NCBI RefSeq assembly: GCF_020169335.1 | Contig: NZ_JAIEZN010000001.1 | Coordinates: forward strand, 2,221,805-2,285,804 | Source of the DNA: Devosia aquimaris | GTDB taxonomy: Bacteria; Pseudomonadota; Alphaproteobacteria; Rhizobiales; Devosiaceae | Length of the DNA: 64,000 nucleotides | Direction: 5' to 3' | Shown here: positions 25,853 to 36,335 of the stretch, piece by piece | How the letters are laid out: each line of letters begins with the position of its first letter | How positions within the stretch are numbered: position 1 is the stretch's first letter | Translations under genes and position numbers: made by a program | Notes under the pieces: model-generated | Told to the model about the DNA's origin: nothing | Seen by the model: only the letters and a program-made list of their open reading frames with translations | The model's database searches: none

Positions 25853-27460
25853 ATGAAAAATAGACTTCTTTGCGCAACAGCGCTCACCCTTTTCGTCGGC
25901 TTCTCCGGCGCCGCTCACGCCGACTTCACACTCAATATCCTGCACATCAACGACTTTCACTCGCGCTTTGATCCCATCACCGGCAGTGATTCCAACTGCA
26001 ACGCCGAGGATGATGCTGCTGGCGAATGCTTTGGCGGCATCGCCCGCCTCAAGACCATCATCGACGACACCCGCGCAAAATATGCCGATGGCAACACGCT
26101 GCTGCTCTCTGCGGGCGACAATTTCCAAGGCTCGCTCTACTACACCACCTACAAGTCCAAGGTGGTCTCGGACTTCTTCAACCAGATGGGCTTTGACGTC
26201 GTTGCCACCGGCAACCACGAGTTCGACGACGGCCCGGAAGAGTTCGTCAAGTTCATCGAGGCGGCACAGTTCCCCATCATCGGCGGCAATTTCGACGTGA
26301 CGCGCGATCCCAGCCTTGCCGGCAAGATCAAGGGCTCGATCGTGCTCGATGTCGGCGGCGAGAAGATCGGCATCATCGGCGCCACCACCGAAGACACCCC
26401 TGACATTTCCTCGCCCGGCGACAATGTCGAGTTCACCGACGTTATCCAGTATGTCCGCGGCGCCTCCGAGGCGTTGGACGCCGCTGGCGTCAAGAAGATC
26501 ATCCTGCTCAGCCACATCGGCTACACCGTCGACCAGGATGTCGCCGCAGCACTCCCGCTGGTCGACGTGATCGTCGGCGGCCACAGCCATACGCTGCTGT
26601 CCAACACCGACGAAAAGGCGGCCGGTCCCTACCCGACCATGGTCACCAATCCCGAAGGTGTCGAAGTGCCGGTCGTGCAGGCCAACCAGTATGGCAAGTA
26701 CCTGGGCGACATCGCCATCACCTGGGATGACGATGGCAAGGTCATCAAGGCCGAAGGCGCGCCCTTCCTGATCGACGCCTCGGTTACCGCCAACGATGAC
26801 TTCAAGACCCAGCTCGCCAGCCTGGCTGCGCCCATCGCGGAAGCCACCGGCAAGGTGATCGGCAATGCCACCGCCGACATCGACGGTGCGCGTGAATCCT
26901 GCCGTGTTGTCGAGTGCCAGATGGGCAATCTGGTTGCAGACGCCATGCTCGATCGCGCTGCCGACCAGGGCGCGACCATCGCCATCCAGAATGGCGGCGG
27001 CGTGCGCGCGTCCATCGACGCCGGTGACATCACCGTGGGTGAAGTCATCACCGTTCTGCCCTTCTCCAACACCCTGGCCACCGTCCAGGTCAGCGGTGCC
27101 GACGTGATCGAGGCTCTCGAGAACGGCGTCTCCGACATCGAGAATGGCGCCGGTCGCTTCCCGCAGGTCGCTGGCCTGAAGTACAGCTACACCCTGGCCA
27201 AGCCGGCCGGTGAGCGCGTCAGCGATGTGATGGTCAAGGGCGACGGCGATAGCTGGATGCCCATCGACGAAGAGGCCAGCTACATCATCGCCACCAACAA
27301 CTATGTGCGTGGCGGCGGCGACGGCTATGGCACCTTTGCCGAAGGCGACAACCCCTACGACTTTGGCCCGCCGCTGGAGCAGGTCCTGGCCGACTACATC
27401 GCCAAGCTGGGCGGCGACTACACCCCCTATACCGACGGCCGCATCACTGTCCTGCAGTAA
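25853..27460 (+). CDS. periplasmic bifunctional metallophosphatase/5'-nucleotidase, UshA type
   Basis: This 535-residue exported enzyme releases phosphate and nucleosides from nucleotides in the periplasm. A Sec signal peptide ends at about AHA/DF (residue 23). The metallophosphatase domain shows LNILHINDFHSRFD, GGIARLKTI, LLSAGDNFQGSLYYT, VATGNHEFDDG and VGGHSHTLLS, which together carry the two-metal ligands. The C-terminal 5'-nucleotidase domain has MGNLVADAMLDR, IQNGGGVRASIDAG and NNYVRGGGDGYGTF. ATG 25853 follows AAGGAAAACAGGG. A strong terminator follows, so it is monocistronic. The nucleosides released could enter through the nucleoside ABC importer at the left edge. Confidence 0.94.
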   Translation: MKNRLLCATALTLFVGFSGAAHADFTLNILHINDFHSRFDPITGSDSNCNAEDDAAGECFGGIARLKTIIDDTRAKYADGNTLLLSAGDNFQGSLYYTTYKSKVVSDFFNQMGFDVVATGNHEFDDGPEEFVKFIEAAQFPIIGGNFDVTRDPSLAGKIKGSIVLDVGGEKIGIIGATTEDTPDISSPGDNVEFTDVIQYVRGASEALDAAGVKKIILLSHIGYTVDQDVAAALPLVDVIVGGHSHTLLSNTDEKAAGPYPTMVTNPEGVEVPVVQANQYGKYLGDIAITWDDDGKVIKAEGAPFLIDASVTANDDFKTQLASLAAPIAEATGKVIGNATADIDGARESCRVVECQMGNLVADAMLDRAADQGATIAIQNGGGVRASIDAGDITVGEVITVLPFSNTLATVQVSGADVIEALENGVSDIENGAGRFPQVAGLKYSYTLAKPAGERVSDVMVKGDGDSWMPIDEEASYIIATNNYVRGGGDGYGTFAEGDNPYDFGPPLEQVLADYIAKLGGDYTPYTDGRITVLQ

Positions 27461-27480
27461 TCGCCGTCCCCAGAAACACG

Positions 27481-27510
27481 AAGGGCGCCCCACCGGGCGC
27501 CCTTTTTTTT
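27481..27510 (+). terminator. rho-independent terminator of the nucleotidase gene
   Basis: A perfect 10-bp stem AAGGGCGCCC / GGGCGCCCTT with the loop CACC is followed by a run of eight T residues. It lies 21 bp after the stop codon and is a textbook terminator. Confidence 0.92.
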
Positions 27511-27556
27511 GTGCCAAAGGCACGTATGACGGCGCAGCACCTGCGTCGGCGCGCAG

Positions 27557-28072
27557 TCAGACGTCGGGCGCTGGACCCTTGGTCATCGCCGCCAGAAACT
27601 CCGGTGAAGCCACCTTTGTCGCCAGCGCTCGCAATTCGGAGCCTGCACCTGTCCCCAGCACGTCATCCATGCGCCGGTTGACCGCCAGCCAGAGCTCGTA
27701 CATCTGCCGGGTCTGCCTCATGCCTTTCTCGGTCAGAACTGCGCGCTTGATCCGGCCATCCTTGGCATCTGTATGTAACTCGACCACCCCATCCCGTACC
27801 AACGGGCGGAGCGCATGGGTCAGCGCCGAAACCTGGATGGAGAGCCGCTTGGCCAGGGCCTGAAGGGATGGGCCCTCGCCCCCAGGGGCACCACCGAGCT
27901 CATCGAGCCGGCTGACCAACATGGCCTGCGCCGAGGTCAACCCGGCGGGTGCAATGGCGAGGTCGTAAACCTGCGTCAGTTGCCGCGATGCCTGCCGCAC
28001 AGCTGTGTGCGTGCAATGCAACACATCAAACGGTTCGACGCTGGCGACATCGGCGGGCGCAGGTCTGGTCAT
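27557..28072 (-). CDS. MarR-family transcriptional regulator
   Basis: This 171-residue protein has a MarR winged helix: recognition part PSLQALAKRLSIQVSALTHALRPLVRDG followed by the wing ELHTDAKDGRIKRAVLTEKG. ATG 28072 has a strong AAGGAG site. It is divergent from an SDR oxidoreductase gene, and the 97-bp interval between them carries a TAGTTGAGCAC repeat pair, so it likely represses both until a small molecule binds. No signal for a specific ligand is visible. Confidence 0.88.
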   Translation of the reverse strand: MTRPAPADVASVEPFDVLHCTHTAVRQASRQLTQVYDLAIAPAGLTSAQAMLVSRLDELGGAPGGEGPSLQALAKRLSIQVSALTHALRPLVRDGVVELHTDAKDGRIKRAVLTEKGMRQTRQMYELWLAVNRRMDDVLGTGAGSELRALATKVASPEFLAAMTKGPAPDV

Positions 28073-28094
28073 GGCTCATCTCCTTTCCGAAAAA

Positions 28095-28155
28095 TAGTTG
28101 AGCACATCACCATTGACAAGAACGACCTCCCGCTCCAATTAGTTGAGCACTCAAC
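28095..28155. promoter_or_regulatory. divergent operators for the MarR/SDR pair
   Basis: The 11-mer TAGTTGAGCAC occurs at 28095-28105 and 28140-28150. The second copy extends into the inverted repeat GTTGAG-CA-CTCAAC (28142-28155). A -35-like TTGACA at 28113-28118 lies between them and would place the -10 against the second site, so binding there would block the SDR promoter. Confidence 0.6.
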
Positions 28156-28169
28156 CAAAGGAGCATTTG

Positions 28170-28952
28170 ATGTCCTCACTCAAGACCGCCCTCATCACTG
28201 GCGCTTCATCAGGCATTGGCGCGATCTACGCCCGGCGCCTTGCCGCCCGCGGCTACGACCTCATCCTGGTCGCCCGCCGCACTGATAAACTCACAGCCCT
28301 TGCCGCCGAACTCGACCAGTCCAGTGGCGTGTCCGTGCGCACCCTTACCGCCGACCTCACGTCCGACTCCGGCATCGCCAGCATCGAGCAAGTCCTGCGC
28401 GACGAGAACATTACCGTCCTGGTCAACAATGCCGGAATGGGGCCCTTCGCCAACACGGCAACAATGACCGATGCGGACGCCATCGCCACCCTGACGCTGA
28501 ACGTCACTGCGCTGATGCGCCTGACCCGCGCTGCCCTGCCCGGAATGCGGGTGCGCAAGACTGGCACGATTGTCAATGTCGGCTCGGTGATGGCGTTTTT
28601 CCCCGGGCCCATGAGCGCTCTTTACAGCGCCACCAAGTCCTTCGTGCTGACCTTCAGCCGCGGCGTGGCCGAGGAAGCCAGGGAAGACGGCGTGCTGGTA
28701 CAGGCCGTGCTGCCGGCCGGCACTGTGACTGACTTTTATGAGACCGCCGGCGTGTCGATCGATAATTTTGACCGATCCGTATTCATGACAGCCGAGCAGC
28801 TTGTAGATGCCGGCCTGGTCGGCATGGATCGCGGCGAACTGGTAACCCTGCCCTCAGTTCAGGACGAGACACTTTGGGCACGTTATGACGAAGCCCGGGC
28901 AAATCTCTTTGCCGGCACGCAGAGCAGCCAGCCCGCGTCACGATACATCTGA
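28170..28952 (+). CDS. short-chain dehydrogenase/reductase
   Basis: This 260-residue classical SDR has the NAD(P)-binding motif TGASSGIG, the NNAG motif (VLVNNAGMG), and the catalytic Ser in NVGSVMAF with YSATK (Tyr-x3-Lys). The basic residues after the second strand (LVARRTDKL) favour NADP. ATG 28170 follows AAAGGAG. It is controlled by the divergent MarR gene. The substrate is unknown; such pairs often detoxify small aldehydes, ketones or quinones. Confidence 0.9.
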   Translation: MSSLKTALITGASSGIGAIYARRLAARGYDLILVARRTDKLTALAAELDQSSGVSVRTLTADLTSDSGIASIEQVLRDENITVLVNNAGMGPFANTATMTDADAIATLTLNVTALMRLTRAALPGMRVRKTGTIVNVGSVMAFFPGPMSALYSATKSFVLTFSRGVAEEAREDGVLVQAVLPAGTVTDFYETAGVSIDNFDRSVFMTAEQLVDAGLVGMDRGELVTLPSVQDETLWARYDEARANLFAGTQSSQPASRYI

Positions 28953-28967
28953 ACATCGAATTCAGCG

Positions 28968-28996
28968 CAAAAAAAATGGGTGCCAACGGCACCCAT
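28968..28996 (-). terminator. terminator of the GlsB-type gene
   Basis: Arms ATGGGTGCC (28976-28984) and GGCACCCAT (28988-28996) form a 9-bp stem with a 3-base loop. On the minus strand it is followed by a run of eight T residues. It lies 22 bp beyond the stop of the gene at 29019 and could also slow transcription of the SDR gene. Confidence 0.88.
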
Positions 28997-29018
28997 CTTC
29001 TCGTTTGCCAGGAGTCCT

Positions 29019-29270
29019 TTAGCGGCGACGCGCCAGCTGGCCCCAGACCAGCAGCACGATGACGGCACCGATCACCGAGGCGATAAAGCCCGCACCATCA
29101 CCGGCAGAGTACCAGCCGATCGCCTGGCCCAGGAAGGTCGCGACCACGGAACCCACAATGCCCAGCACAGTGGTCAGAATGAAGCCGCTCGGCTTGTTGT
29201 CGCCCGGCGTAATGATCTTGGCCACAAGGCCTGCCAGAAAGCCGATGATGATCGCCCAGATGATACCCAT
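29019..29270 (-). CDS. GlsB/YeaQ/YmgE-family small membrane protein
   Basis: This 83-residue protein has the three hydrophobic spans and Gly-rich packing of the transglycosylase-associated family: MGIIWAIIIGFLAGLVAKII, GFILTTVLGIVGSVVATFLG and GFIASVIGAVIVLLVWGQL, with the PGDNKPSG turn between the first two. Members are general stress or envelope proteins of unknown mechanism. ATG 29270 has GGAG at good spacing. It is monocistronic with its own terminator. Confidence 0.9.
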   Translation of the reverse strand: MGIIWAIIIGFLAGLVAKIITPGDNKPSGFILTTVLGIVGSVVATFLGQAIGWYSAGDGAGFIASVIGAVIVLLVWGQLARRR

Positions 29271-29378
29271 TTTGGTCTCCTTTGAGGGTGCGTGTTCGCT
29301 TTCCCCTTCTTGAGGGTGATAAATTGTCGCACACCATGGCGATTTCAAGATGACGACGGCCCGCCGGCCGCCCAAAGC

Positions 29379-29404
29379 AAAAGGGCCCGCATGCCTGCGG
29401 GCCC
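29379..29404 (-). terminator. terminator at the end of the thu operon
   Basis: Arms GGGCCCGCA (29383-29391) and TGCGGGCCC (29396-29404) flank the loop TGCC. On the minus strand the stem is followed by TTTT and more T-rich sequence. It lies about 25 bp after the thuB stop. Confidence 0.85.
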
Positions 29405-29428
29405 TCGCCAAGTCCCACTGCTGATGGA

Positions 29429-30472
29429 TCAGACCGTCAATTCGCTGCGGTCGCGATCAGTAGTCGTCGCCATGTCCAGCACCTTCTGGATGCCCGTGGC
29501 ATGGCGGAAGCTCGGCTCAAGATTCTTGCCGGTCCGCACCGCCTCGACAAAGCGCATGTAATTGGTCGGCACGGGGTCAACGGCCACCTCGGTCCAGGTA
29601 CCGGTTTCCGCGTCGTCGCCCAGGCAGGTGAACAGCTTGCTCCAGTCGTGGCGGTGCTGCACTTCCACCGAGCCCAGCTCGCCATAGATGCGCAGGCGCA
29701 GCTCGTTGAAATGCCCGGTTGCCCAGCGGGTGGCATGGATCACGCCCAGCGCGCCGTTCTCCAGCTGCGCCGTCATGGCAAAGCTGTCATTGGCGTCCAG
29801 GTCATATTCCCCGATGCGATTGTTCTCGGCCTTGTCGAAGGTCTCGAGCCGGCAGAACACCTTGGAGAAATCGCTGCCCGCGCCATAGGCGGCGAAGTCC
29901 AGGATATGCACGCCGATGTCACCCAGCACGCCGTTCGAGCCATGCTTCTTGCTCAGCCGCCACAGCCACTGGCTTTCCGTGCGCCAGTCGCCCCAGGCCT
30001 TGCTGACCAGCCAGCTCTGCAGATAGCTCGCCTCGAAATGCTTGACCTTGCCCACCGCGCCCGACTGCACGATGGCGCGGGCCTTCTGCAGCTGCGCCAC
30101 ATTGCGATAGGTCAGGTTGACCATGTTGACCAGGCCCAGCCGCTCGGCCAGCTCGGTCATTTCCATCGCCTTGGTGTGGTCCGTGGCCAGTGGCTTTTCG
30201 CAGAAGACATGCTTGCCGGCCTGCAGTGCCGCCATGGTGGTCGGATGGTGGATCGAATCGGGCGTGACATTGGCCACCGCGTCGAACTGGCCCCAGGCGA
30301 TCGCCGCGTCCAGCGACCCGAAGCCGCGTTCGATGCCATGCACCTTGTTGAAGGCCTCCACGCGCGCCGGATCGACGTCCACGCCGCCCACCAGCTCGAC
30401 GCCCTCAATGCCTGCAAAGGCCTTGGCATGGGTATTGGCCATGCCACCGGTACCCAGAATGAGCAACCGCAT
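29429..30472 (-). CDS. thuB: Gfo/Idh/MocA-family oxidoreductase, ThuB-like
   Basis: This 347-residue NAD(P)-dependent oxidoreductase starts with a Rossmann fold (LLILGTGGMANTHAKAF) and carries the family motif EKPLATD (Lys catalytic) and GDIGVHILDFAAYG in the C-terminal domain. In Sinorhizobium meliloti ThuA and ThuB are needed for trehalose use by way of 3-keto sugars. Here it is the last gene of the thuEFGKAB-like operon, 150 bp behind thuA; the gap holds a 9-bp perfect hairpin. ATG 30472 follows GAGGGAA. Confidence 0.87.
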   Translation of the reverse strand: MRLLILGTGGMANTHAKAFAGIEGVELVGGVDVDPARVEAFNKVHGIERGFGSLDAAIAWGQFDAVANVTPDSIHHPTTMAALQAGKHVFCEKPLATDHTKAMEMTELAERLGLVNMVNLTYRNVAQLQKARAIVQSGAVGKVKHFEASYLQSWLVSKAWGDWRTESQWLWRLSKKHGSNGVLGDIGVHILDFAAYGAGSDFSKVFCRLETFDKAENNRIGEYDLDANDSFAMTAQLENGALGVIHATRWATGHFNELRLRIYGELGSVEVQHRHDWSKLFTCLGDDAETGTWTEVAVDPVPTNYMRFVEAVRTGKNLEPSFRHATGIQKVLDMATTTDRDRSELTV

Positions 30473-30529
30473 GATGTTATTCCCTCGGGCCCAGCCCAAT
30501 AGTGTCTACCAACTCGTTTTCGGTCTCGA

Positions 30530-30551
30530 CCGGACGGATGCCTCCGTCCGG
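30530..30551 (-). other. intercistronic hairpin between thuA and thuB
   Basis: CCGGACGGA and TCCGTCCGG form a perfect 9-bp stem with a TGCC loop, within the 150-bp gap between the genes. A second, imperfect inverted repeat (around TTGGCGCCAAA at 30572 and TTTGGCG at 30602) lies closer to thuA. They may stabilise or separate parts of the polycistronic mRNA. Confidence 0.6.
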
Positions 30552-30622
30552 ATCACAGACTGCGTGGCGCTTGGCGCCAAAACGCGACGTGCTCGCGGCG
30601 CTTTGGCGTCCAAGGCTGTGCC

Positions 30623-31405
30623 TTACTTGAAACCTTCTTCGCCATCGTGGTGCAGTTTGGGGCCGCGTTCCACCAGTGGCTCGATGGATTTTTCCACCGG
30701 CGTATTGGGGGCGTCGTGAATTTCGGGGTGCTGGTCGGGGTTATAGGCCCAGTTCACCGCATTGCGCAGCACCAGTCCAACCGTGGAGTCGTGGTAGGTG
30801 GGATAGGTTTCGTGACCCGGGCGGAAATAGAAGATATTGCCCGCACCACGGCGATAGGTCAGGCCGCTGCGGAACACTTCGCCACCCTGGAACCAGCTGA
30901 CGAACACCGTTTCCAGCGGCTCGGGCACGCTGAAGGGTTCGCCATACATTTCTTCCATCTCGAGCTCGAAATAGGCCGGCAGGCCCTTGGCGATCGGATG
31001 GCCGGGTGCGGTGACCCACAGGCGCTCGCGCTCGCCCGCCTCGCGCCAGTGCAGCGCGCAGGGGCTGCCCATCAGGCGCTTGAAGATCTTGGAGAAATGC
31101 CCCGAGTGCAGCACGATCAGGCCCATGCCTTCCCACACGCGCTTGGCAATGCGCTCGACGATCTCGTCTTCCACCTGGCCATGGGCGGCGTGGCCCCACC
31201 ACACCAGCACATCGGTATTGGCCAGCGCCTCCACCGTGCAGCCATGCTCTGGTTCCTGCAGCGTGGTGGTCTTGGTGACGATATTGCTGTCGCTCTCGAG
31301 CAGCTTGGCAATGTGGTTATGCATGCCCAGCGGGTAATTCTTGGCAACGATCTTGTTCTTCTGCTCGTGAACGTTTTCGCCCCAGATCAGGGTACGGATC
31401 GGCAT
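30623..31405 (-). CDS. thuA: ThuA trehalose-utilisation protein
   Basis: This 260-residue protein is a full-length ThuA. Recognisable parts are the start [64 protein letters not shown] and the end [32 protein letters not shown]. The fold resembles glutamine amidotransferases without the full triad. With ThuB it allows growth on trehalose in rhizobia, acting on keto-trehalose; the exact reaction here is inferred. It lies 240 bp downstream of the ATPase gene thuK, in which gap I see no gene. Confidence 0.9.
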   Translation of the reverse strand: MPIRTLIWGENVHEQKNKIVAKNYPLGMHNHIAKLLESDSNIVTKTTTLQEPEHGCTVEALANTDVLVWWGHAAHGQVEDEIVERIAKRVWEGMGLIVLHSGHFSKIFKRLMGSPCALHWREAGERERLWVTAPGHPIAKGLPAYFELEMEEMYGEPFSVPEPLETVFVSWFQGGEVFRSGLTYRRGAGNIFYFRPGHETYPTYHDSTVGLVLRNAVNWAYNPDQHPEIHDAPNTPVEKSIEPLVERGPKLHHDGEEGFK

Positions 31406-31645
31406 TGGTAGTCTCCTGCATCGTCTGATGAACGCCGGGTATCATGGAAGGGAGCCATGCCGCCGCGGCAACGTGAAGTGCTGGCGGTGGCGCCAGCACG
31501 GATCTCAATCTGGCCGGTGCGCCCCGCGCGCCGGCACATGCTGCGCCCCCAGCAAAATGTCATGCCGCGCACGCAACGCGGCAGACTCGCATCATTGCCG
31601 GGCCAGCTCACTTCTGACAGGCCCGGCAACCCCAGCGCAATGCGC

Positions 31646-32653
<1,008 letters not shown>

Positions 32654-32665
32654 GTCTTGTTCTCC

Positions 32666-33510
<845 letters not shown>

Positions 33511-33511
<1 letters not shown>

Positions 33512-34491
33512 CAGCGATCTCCCCCGTCGAACCGCACCTTGCCCAGCCAGATATAGAGGATGGTCAGCAGCGCGATGATCAGGAACAGCAGGGTCGACAT
33601 CGCCGACCCATAGGCAAACTTGTCAAAGTCGAAAAGGTTTTCGCGCGCCAGCACGCTCATGGTCTTGGTGGCCGAGCTATTGGGCGTGAGCACATAGATC
33701 AGGTCGAAGATGCGCAGGGCATCGAGCAGGCGGAAGATGATGGCCACCATCAGCGCGGGACGCACCAGCGGCAGGGTGATCCGGAAGAACTGCTTGACCG
33801 GATGCACGCCGTCGATCTCGGCGGCCTCATAGATATCCTTTGGCACCATCTGCAGACCCGCCAGGATCAGCAGGGCCATGAAGGGCGTGGTTTTCCAGAT
33901 GTCCACGATCAGCACCGCCGTCATCGCCGTGTCGGCGGTCGCGGTCCAGGCCACCTTCTGGCTCAGCAGGCCCAGCCGCAAGCCCAGATCGTTGAGAATG
34001 CCGAACTGGTCATTGAGCATCCAGCTCCACATCTTGGCCGAAACGATCGTCGGGATCGCCCACGGGATCAGGATGGCGGCGCGGACAATGCCGCGGCCCT
34101 TGAATTCGGCATTGAGCACCAGCGCCACCAGCATGCCCAGCACAGCCTCAAGGCTCACCGATACCACGGCGAACCGCAGCGTGTTCCACACCGCATTCCA
34201 CCAGGAGGGATCCACGAGCAGGCCGCGGTAGCGCACCGCACCACTGTCGAGCACCTGGACGCGCAGATAGTTGCTGAACCCCACCCATTCGGCGCCGTCG
34301 ATATTGTTCAGTGAGGCGTCAGTGAACGAGAAATAGATGGACCGAAGCAGCGGCCATCCGGCCACCACGGCCAGCGCAATGAGCATCGGCAGCAGGAACC
34401 ACCGCGCGGCACGCACGCGCTGCTGCATCAGTTCCGATTTGATCTTGCCGCCAGTTACCGCCCCCGGCGCAGCCATCGCTTCTGTGGCCAT
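33511..34491 (-). CDS. thuF: sugar ABC transporter permease, ThuF-like
   Basis: This 326-residue MalF-type permease has an N-terminal cytoplasmic stretch of about 30 residues, six spans and the EAA loop YEAAEIDGVHPVKQFFRITLPLVRPAL. The ribosome-binding site GGGGAGGAGG precedes ATG 34491. A 13-bp hairpin lies between it and thuE, which would let the binding protein be made in excess over the permeases. Confidence 0.93.
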
Positions 34492-34527
34492 CTTGGCCTC
34501 CTCCCCTAGTGTCGATCATTATGCAAA

Positions 34528-34558
34528 GCGGACGGTCCGGGGTCTCCGGGCCGCCCGC
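34528..34558 (-). other. intercistronic hairpin after thuE
   Basis: GCGGACGGTCCGG and CCGGGCCGCCCGC pair over 13 positions, with two wobble pairs, around a 5-base loop. It follows the thuE stop by 24 bp and precedes thuF. Such structures protect the 3' end of the binding-protein mRNA or attenuate read-through. Confidence 0.7.
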
Positions 34559-34582
34559 CTTGCCTTGGGCTGCCGGGAGGAC

Positions 34583-35851
34583 TTACCAGGCGTCGCCCTT
34601 GAGATCGGTCAGGTCAGCCTCGAGGCCTTCCAGGTTCTCGGCGGCAGTGCCATTGCCCGACAGGGTGTTGTGCACGGCACTCCAGAACAGCGAGGAGACC
34701 TCGTTGTACTTGATCTTGGTGGGAGCGGACGGACGCGGCACGGCCTGCTCGAAGATGGCCTTCCAGTTCGCCATGAAGGGCGAGGCTGCCAGCACGTCGG
34801 CATCTTCATAAAGTGCCGGGATGGTGGGCAGGTTGGACTGGTTGATGGCGCGTTCCTTCTGCACTTCCTCAGAACCCAGGAACAGAGCGAGCTTGATCGC
34901 TTCTTCCGGATCCTGCGAGTACTTGGAGACAGCCACGTTCCAGCCGCCAAGGGTTGCAGCCGAGCGTGCGCCTTCGCCGTCACCGGCCGGCAGCGGCGCC
35001 ACATCGAACTTGCCCTTCACGGCAGAGTCGTCGCTGTTGCCCAGGGCGTAGGCGTAGGGCCAGTTGCGCATGAACACCGAGTTGCCCAGCTGCCAGACGC
35101 CACGGCTCTCTTCTTCCTGGTAGGCAAGATTGCCTTCCGGCGAGATGGTGCCGATCCAGCTGGCCGCACGGTCAATAGCCGCTGCAGCCTGCGGGTTGTT
35201 GATCGAAATGGTGCCATCGGCTTCCACGATCTGGCCGCCGCCATTGGACTTCACCCATTCCAGGGCGTCGCAGGTCAGGCCTTCATAGGCATTGCCCTGG
35301 AACACAAAGCCGTACATCTCGGCATTGCCGGCTGCACGTTCGCCATCCATGATTTCCTGAGCGGTGGCAGCCATCTCGTCCCAGGTGGCCGGGACGGGCT
35401 TGTTGTACTTCTCAAGCAGGTCCTTGCGGTAGAACAGGGCCGGCGCGTCGGTGAAGGCCGGAATGGCGACCAGCTTGCCGTCCACAGTCTGCGACTCGAT
35501 GATCGAGGGGAAGTGGCTGCCCGCCACATCCTTGGCGGCTTCGGTCAGGTCCAGGAACTGGTCTGCCAGCTGCGGAGCCCAGATCACGTCGGTCTGGTAG
35601 ACGTCGATGTCGGTGTTGCCGGCAGCAAGCCACAGCTTGTACTGGCCGAACTGGTCGGAGGTCGACGACGGCATCGGCACGATGGTGACCTTGTTGCCGG
35701 TCTCGGCCTCGAACTTGTCGAGCTGGCTGCGCAGGAACGCAAGCCCGTTGCCGGTGTCGCCCGACACGATCGACAGCTCGGCGGCCTGGGCAGAACCCAC
35801 AACCAGCGTCACGCTGGCCAGAAGACCGACCAGAAGCTTGTTCAATTTCAT
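34583..35851 (-). CDS. thuE: trehalose/maltose-type ABC transporter binding protein, ThuE-like
   Basis: This 422-residue periplasmic protein belongs to the family 1 solute-binding proteins. The Sec signal (KLNKLLVGLLASVTLVVGSAQA) ends at about residue 23. The mature part has the usual two-lobe features, such as NKVTIVPMPSSTSDQFGQY, DVYQTDVIWAPQLADQF, IPAFTDAPALFYRKDLLEKY and AATLGGWNVAVSKYSQ. ATG 35851 follows GGGAGGAT. It is the first gene of the operon and faces the LacI-type regulator across a 484-bp control region. Trehalose, perhaps with sucrose or maltose, is the expected ligand by synteny. Confidence 0.92.
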   Translation of the reverse strand: MKLNKLLVGLLASVTLVVGSAQAAELSIVSGDTGNGLAFLRSQLDKFEAETGNKVTIVPMPSSTSDQFGQYKLWLAAGNTDIDVYQTDVIWAPQLADQFLDLTEAAKDVAGSHFPSIIESQTVDGKLVAIPAFTDAPALFYRKDLLEKYNKPVPATWDEMAATAQEIMDGERAAGNAEMYGFVFQGNAYEGLTCDALEWVKSNGGGQIVEADGTISINNPQAAAAIDRAASWIGTISPEGNLAYQEEESRGVWQLGNSVFMRNWPYAYALGNSDDSAVKGKFDVAPLPAGDGEGARSAATLGGWNVAVSKYSQDPEEAIKLALFLGSEEVQKERAINQSNLPTIPALYEDADVLAASPFMANWKAIFEQAVPRPSAPTKIKYNEVSSLFWSAVHNTLSGNGTAAENLEGLEADLTDLKGDAW

Positions 35852-36335
35852 TAGATATCCTCCCGAATGAACCTGATCTCGGGAAGGCACGGCAGCATGG
35901 CCAGCGCCGCGCGCAGGCCGAACTCCGTATCTCCTCCCTCAAAGCGCCCTTACCGACGGGCTTTATCGCCGTCATTTCAAAGCGCTTTGAACGAAAAAGA
36001 ACCAGAGCGCCGATTTCCTGTCAAGCGCCCGCATTGCGAAATCTTCACAACTGCATCGATGCAGAGAAATTATGAATTGAAAATCAATACGTTACAAATT
36101 TGCTTGGTCGGAACTGGTTAATTTCCGCGGATATGGCTTGATGTACGCACCTCATGGCAGGGCGCATAAAACTGGGGGCTTGCGCCAAAATTTGAAATCG
36201 CTTTGAATGCGCTACGGAGGAGGAGACAGGAAGCGCTGTTCAAGGCGCCCTGTGTGTCCTATTGGCATGGGCGCGACTGCAGCTGTGTGCATCAGACCAG
36301 CTGTGCGCACACCTTGCCGAGGGCCATTTACAGCA
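35852..36335. promoter_or_regulatory. thuE-thuR control region with three palindromes
   Basis: This AT-rich 484-bp interval holds a 16-bp perfect palindrome TTCAAAGCGCTTTGAA at 35976-35991, typical of LacI operators with a central CpG. A degenerate copy, TTGAAATCGCTTTGAA, lies at 36192-36207, and a partial one near 35939. A separate perfect palindrome CTGCATCGATGCAG is at 36051-36064 and ATTGA-AAA-TCAAT at 36076-36088. The first two are the likely sites of the LacI-type protein encoded to the right, allowing looping across about 215 bp. Confidence 0.7.

Noticed and set aside
25733..27523. A 596-codon open frame on the minus strand opposite the 5'-nucleotidase gene
   Set aside because: The opposite strand carries signal peptide, metal motifs, ribosome-binding site and terminator; the antisense translation has none.
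28842..28870. GTAACC inside the SDR gene as a SigF-type promoter
   Set aside because: It lies within coding sequence and has no CGAA at the right spacing.
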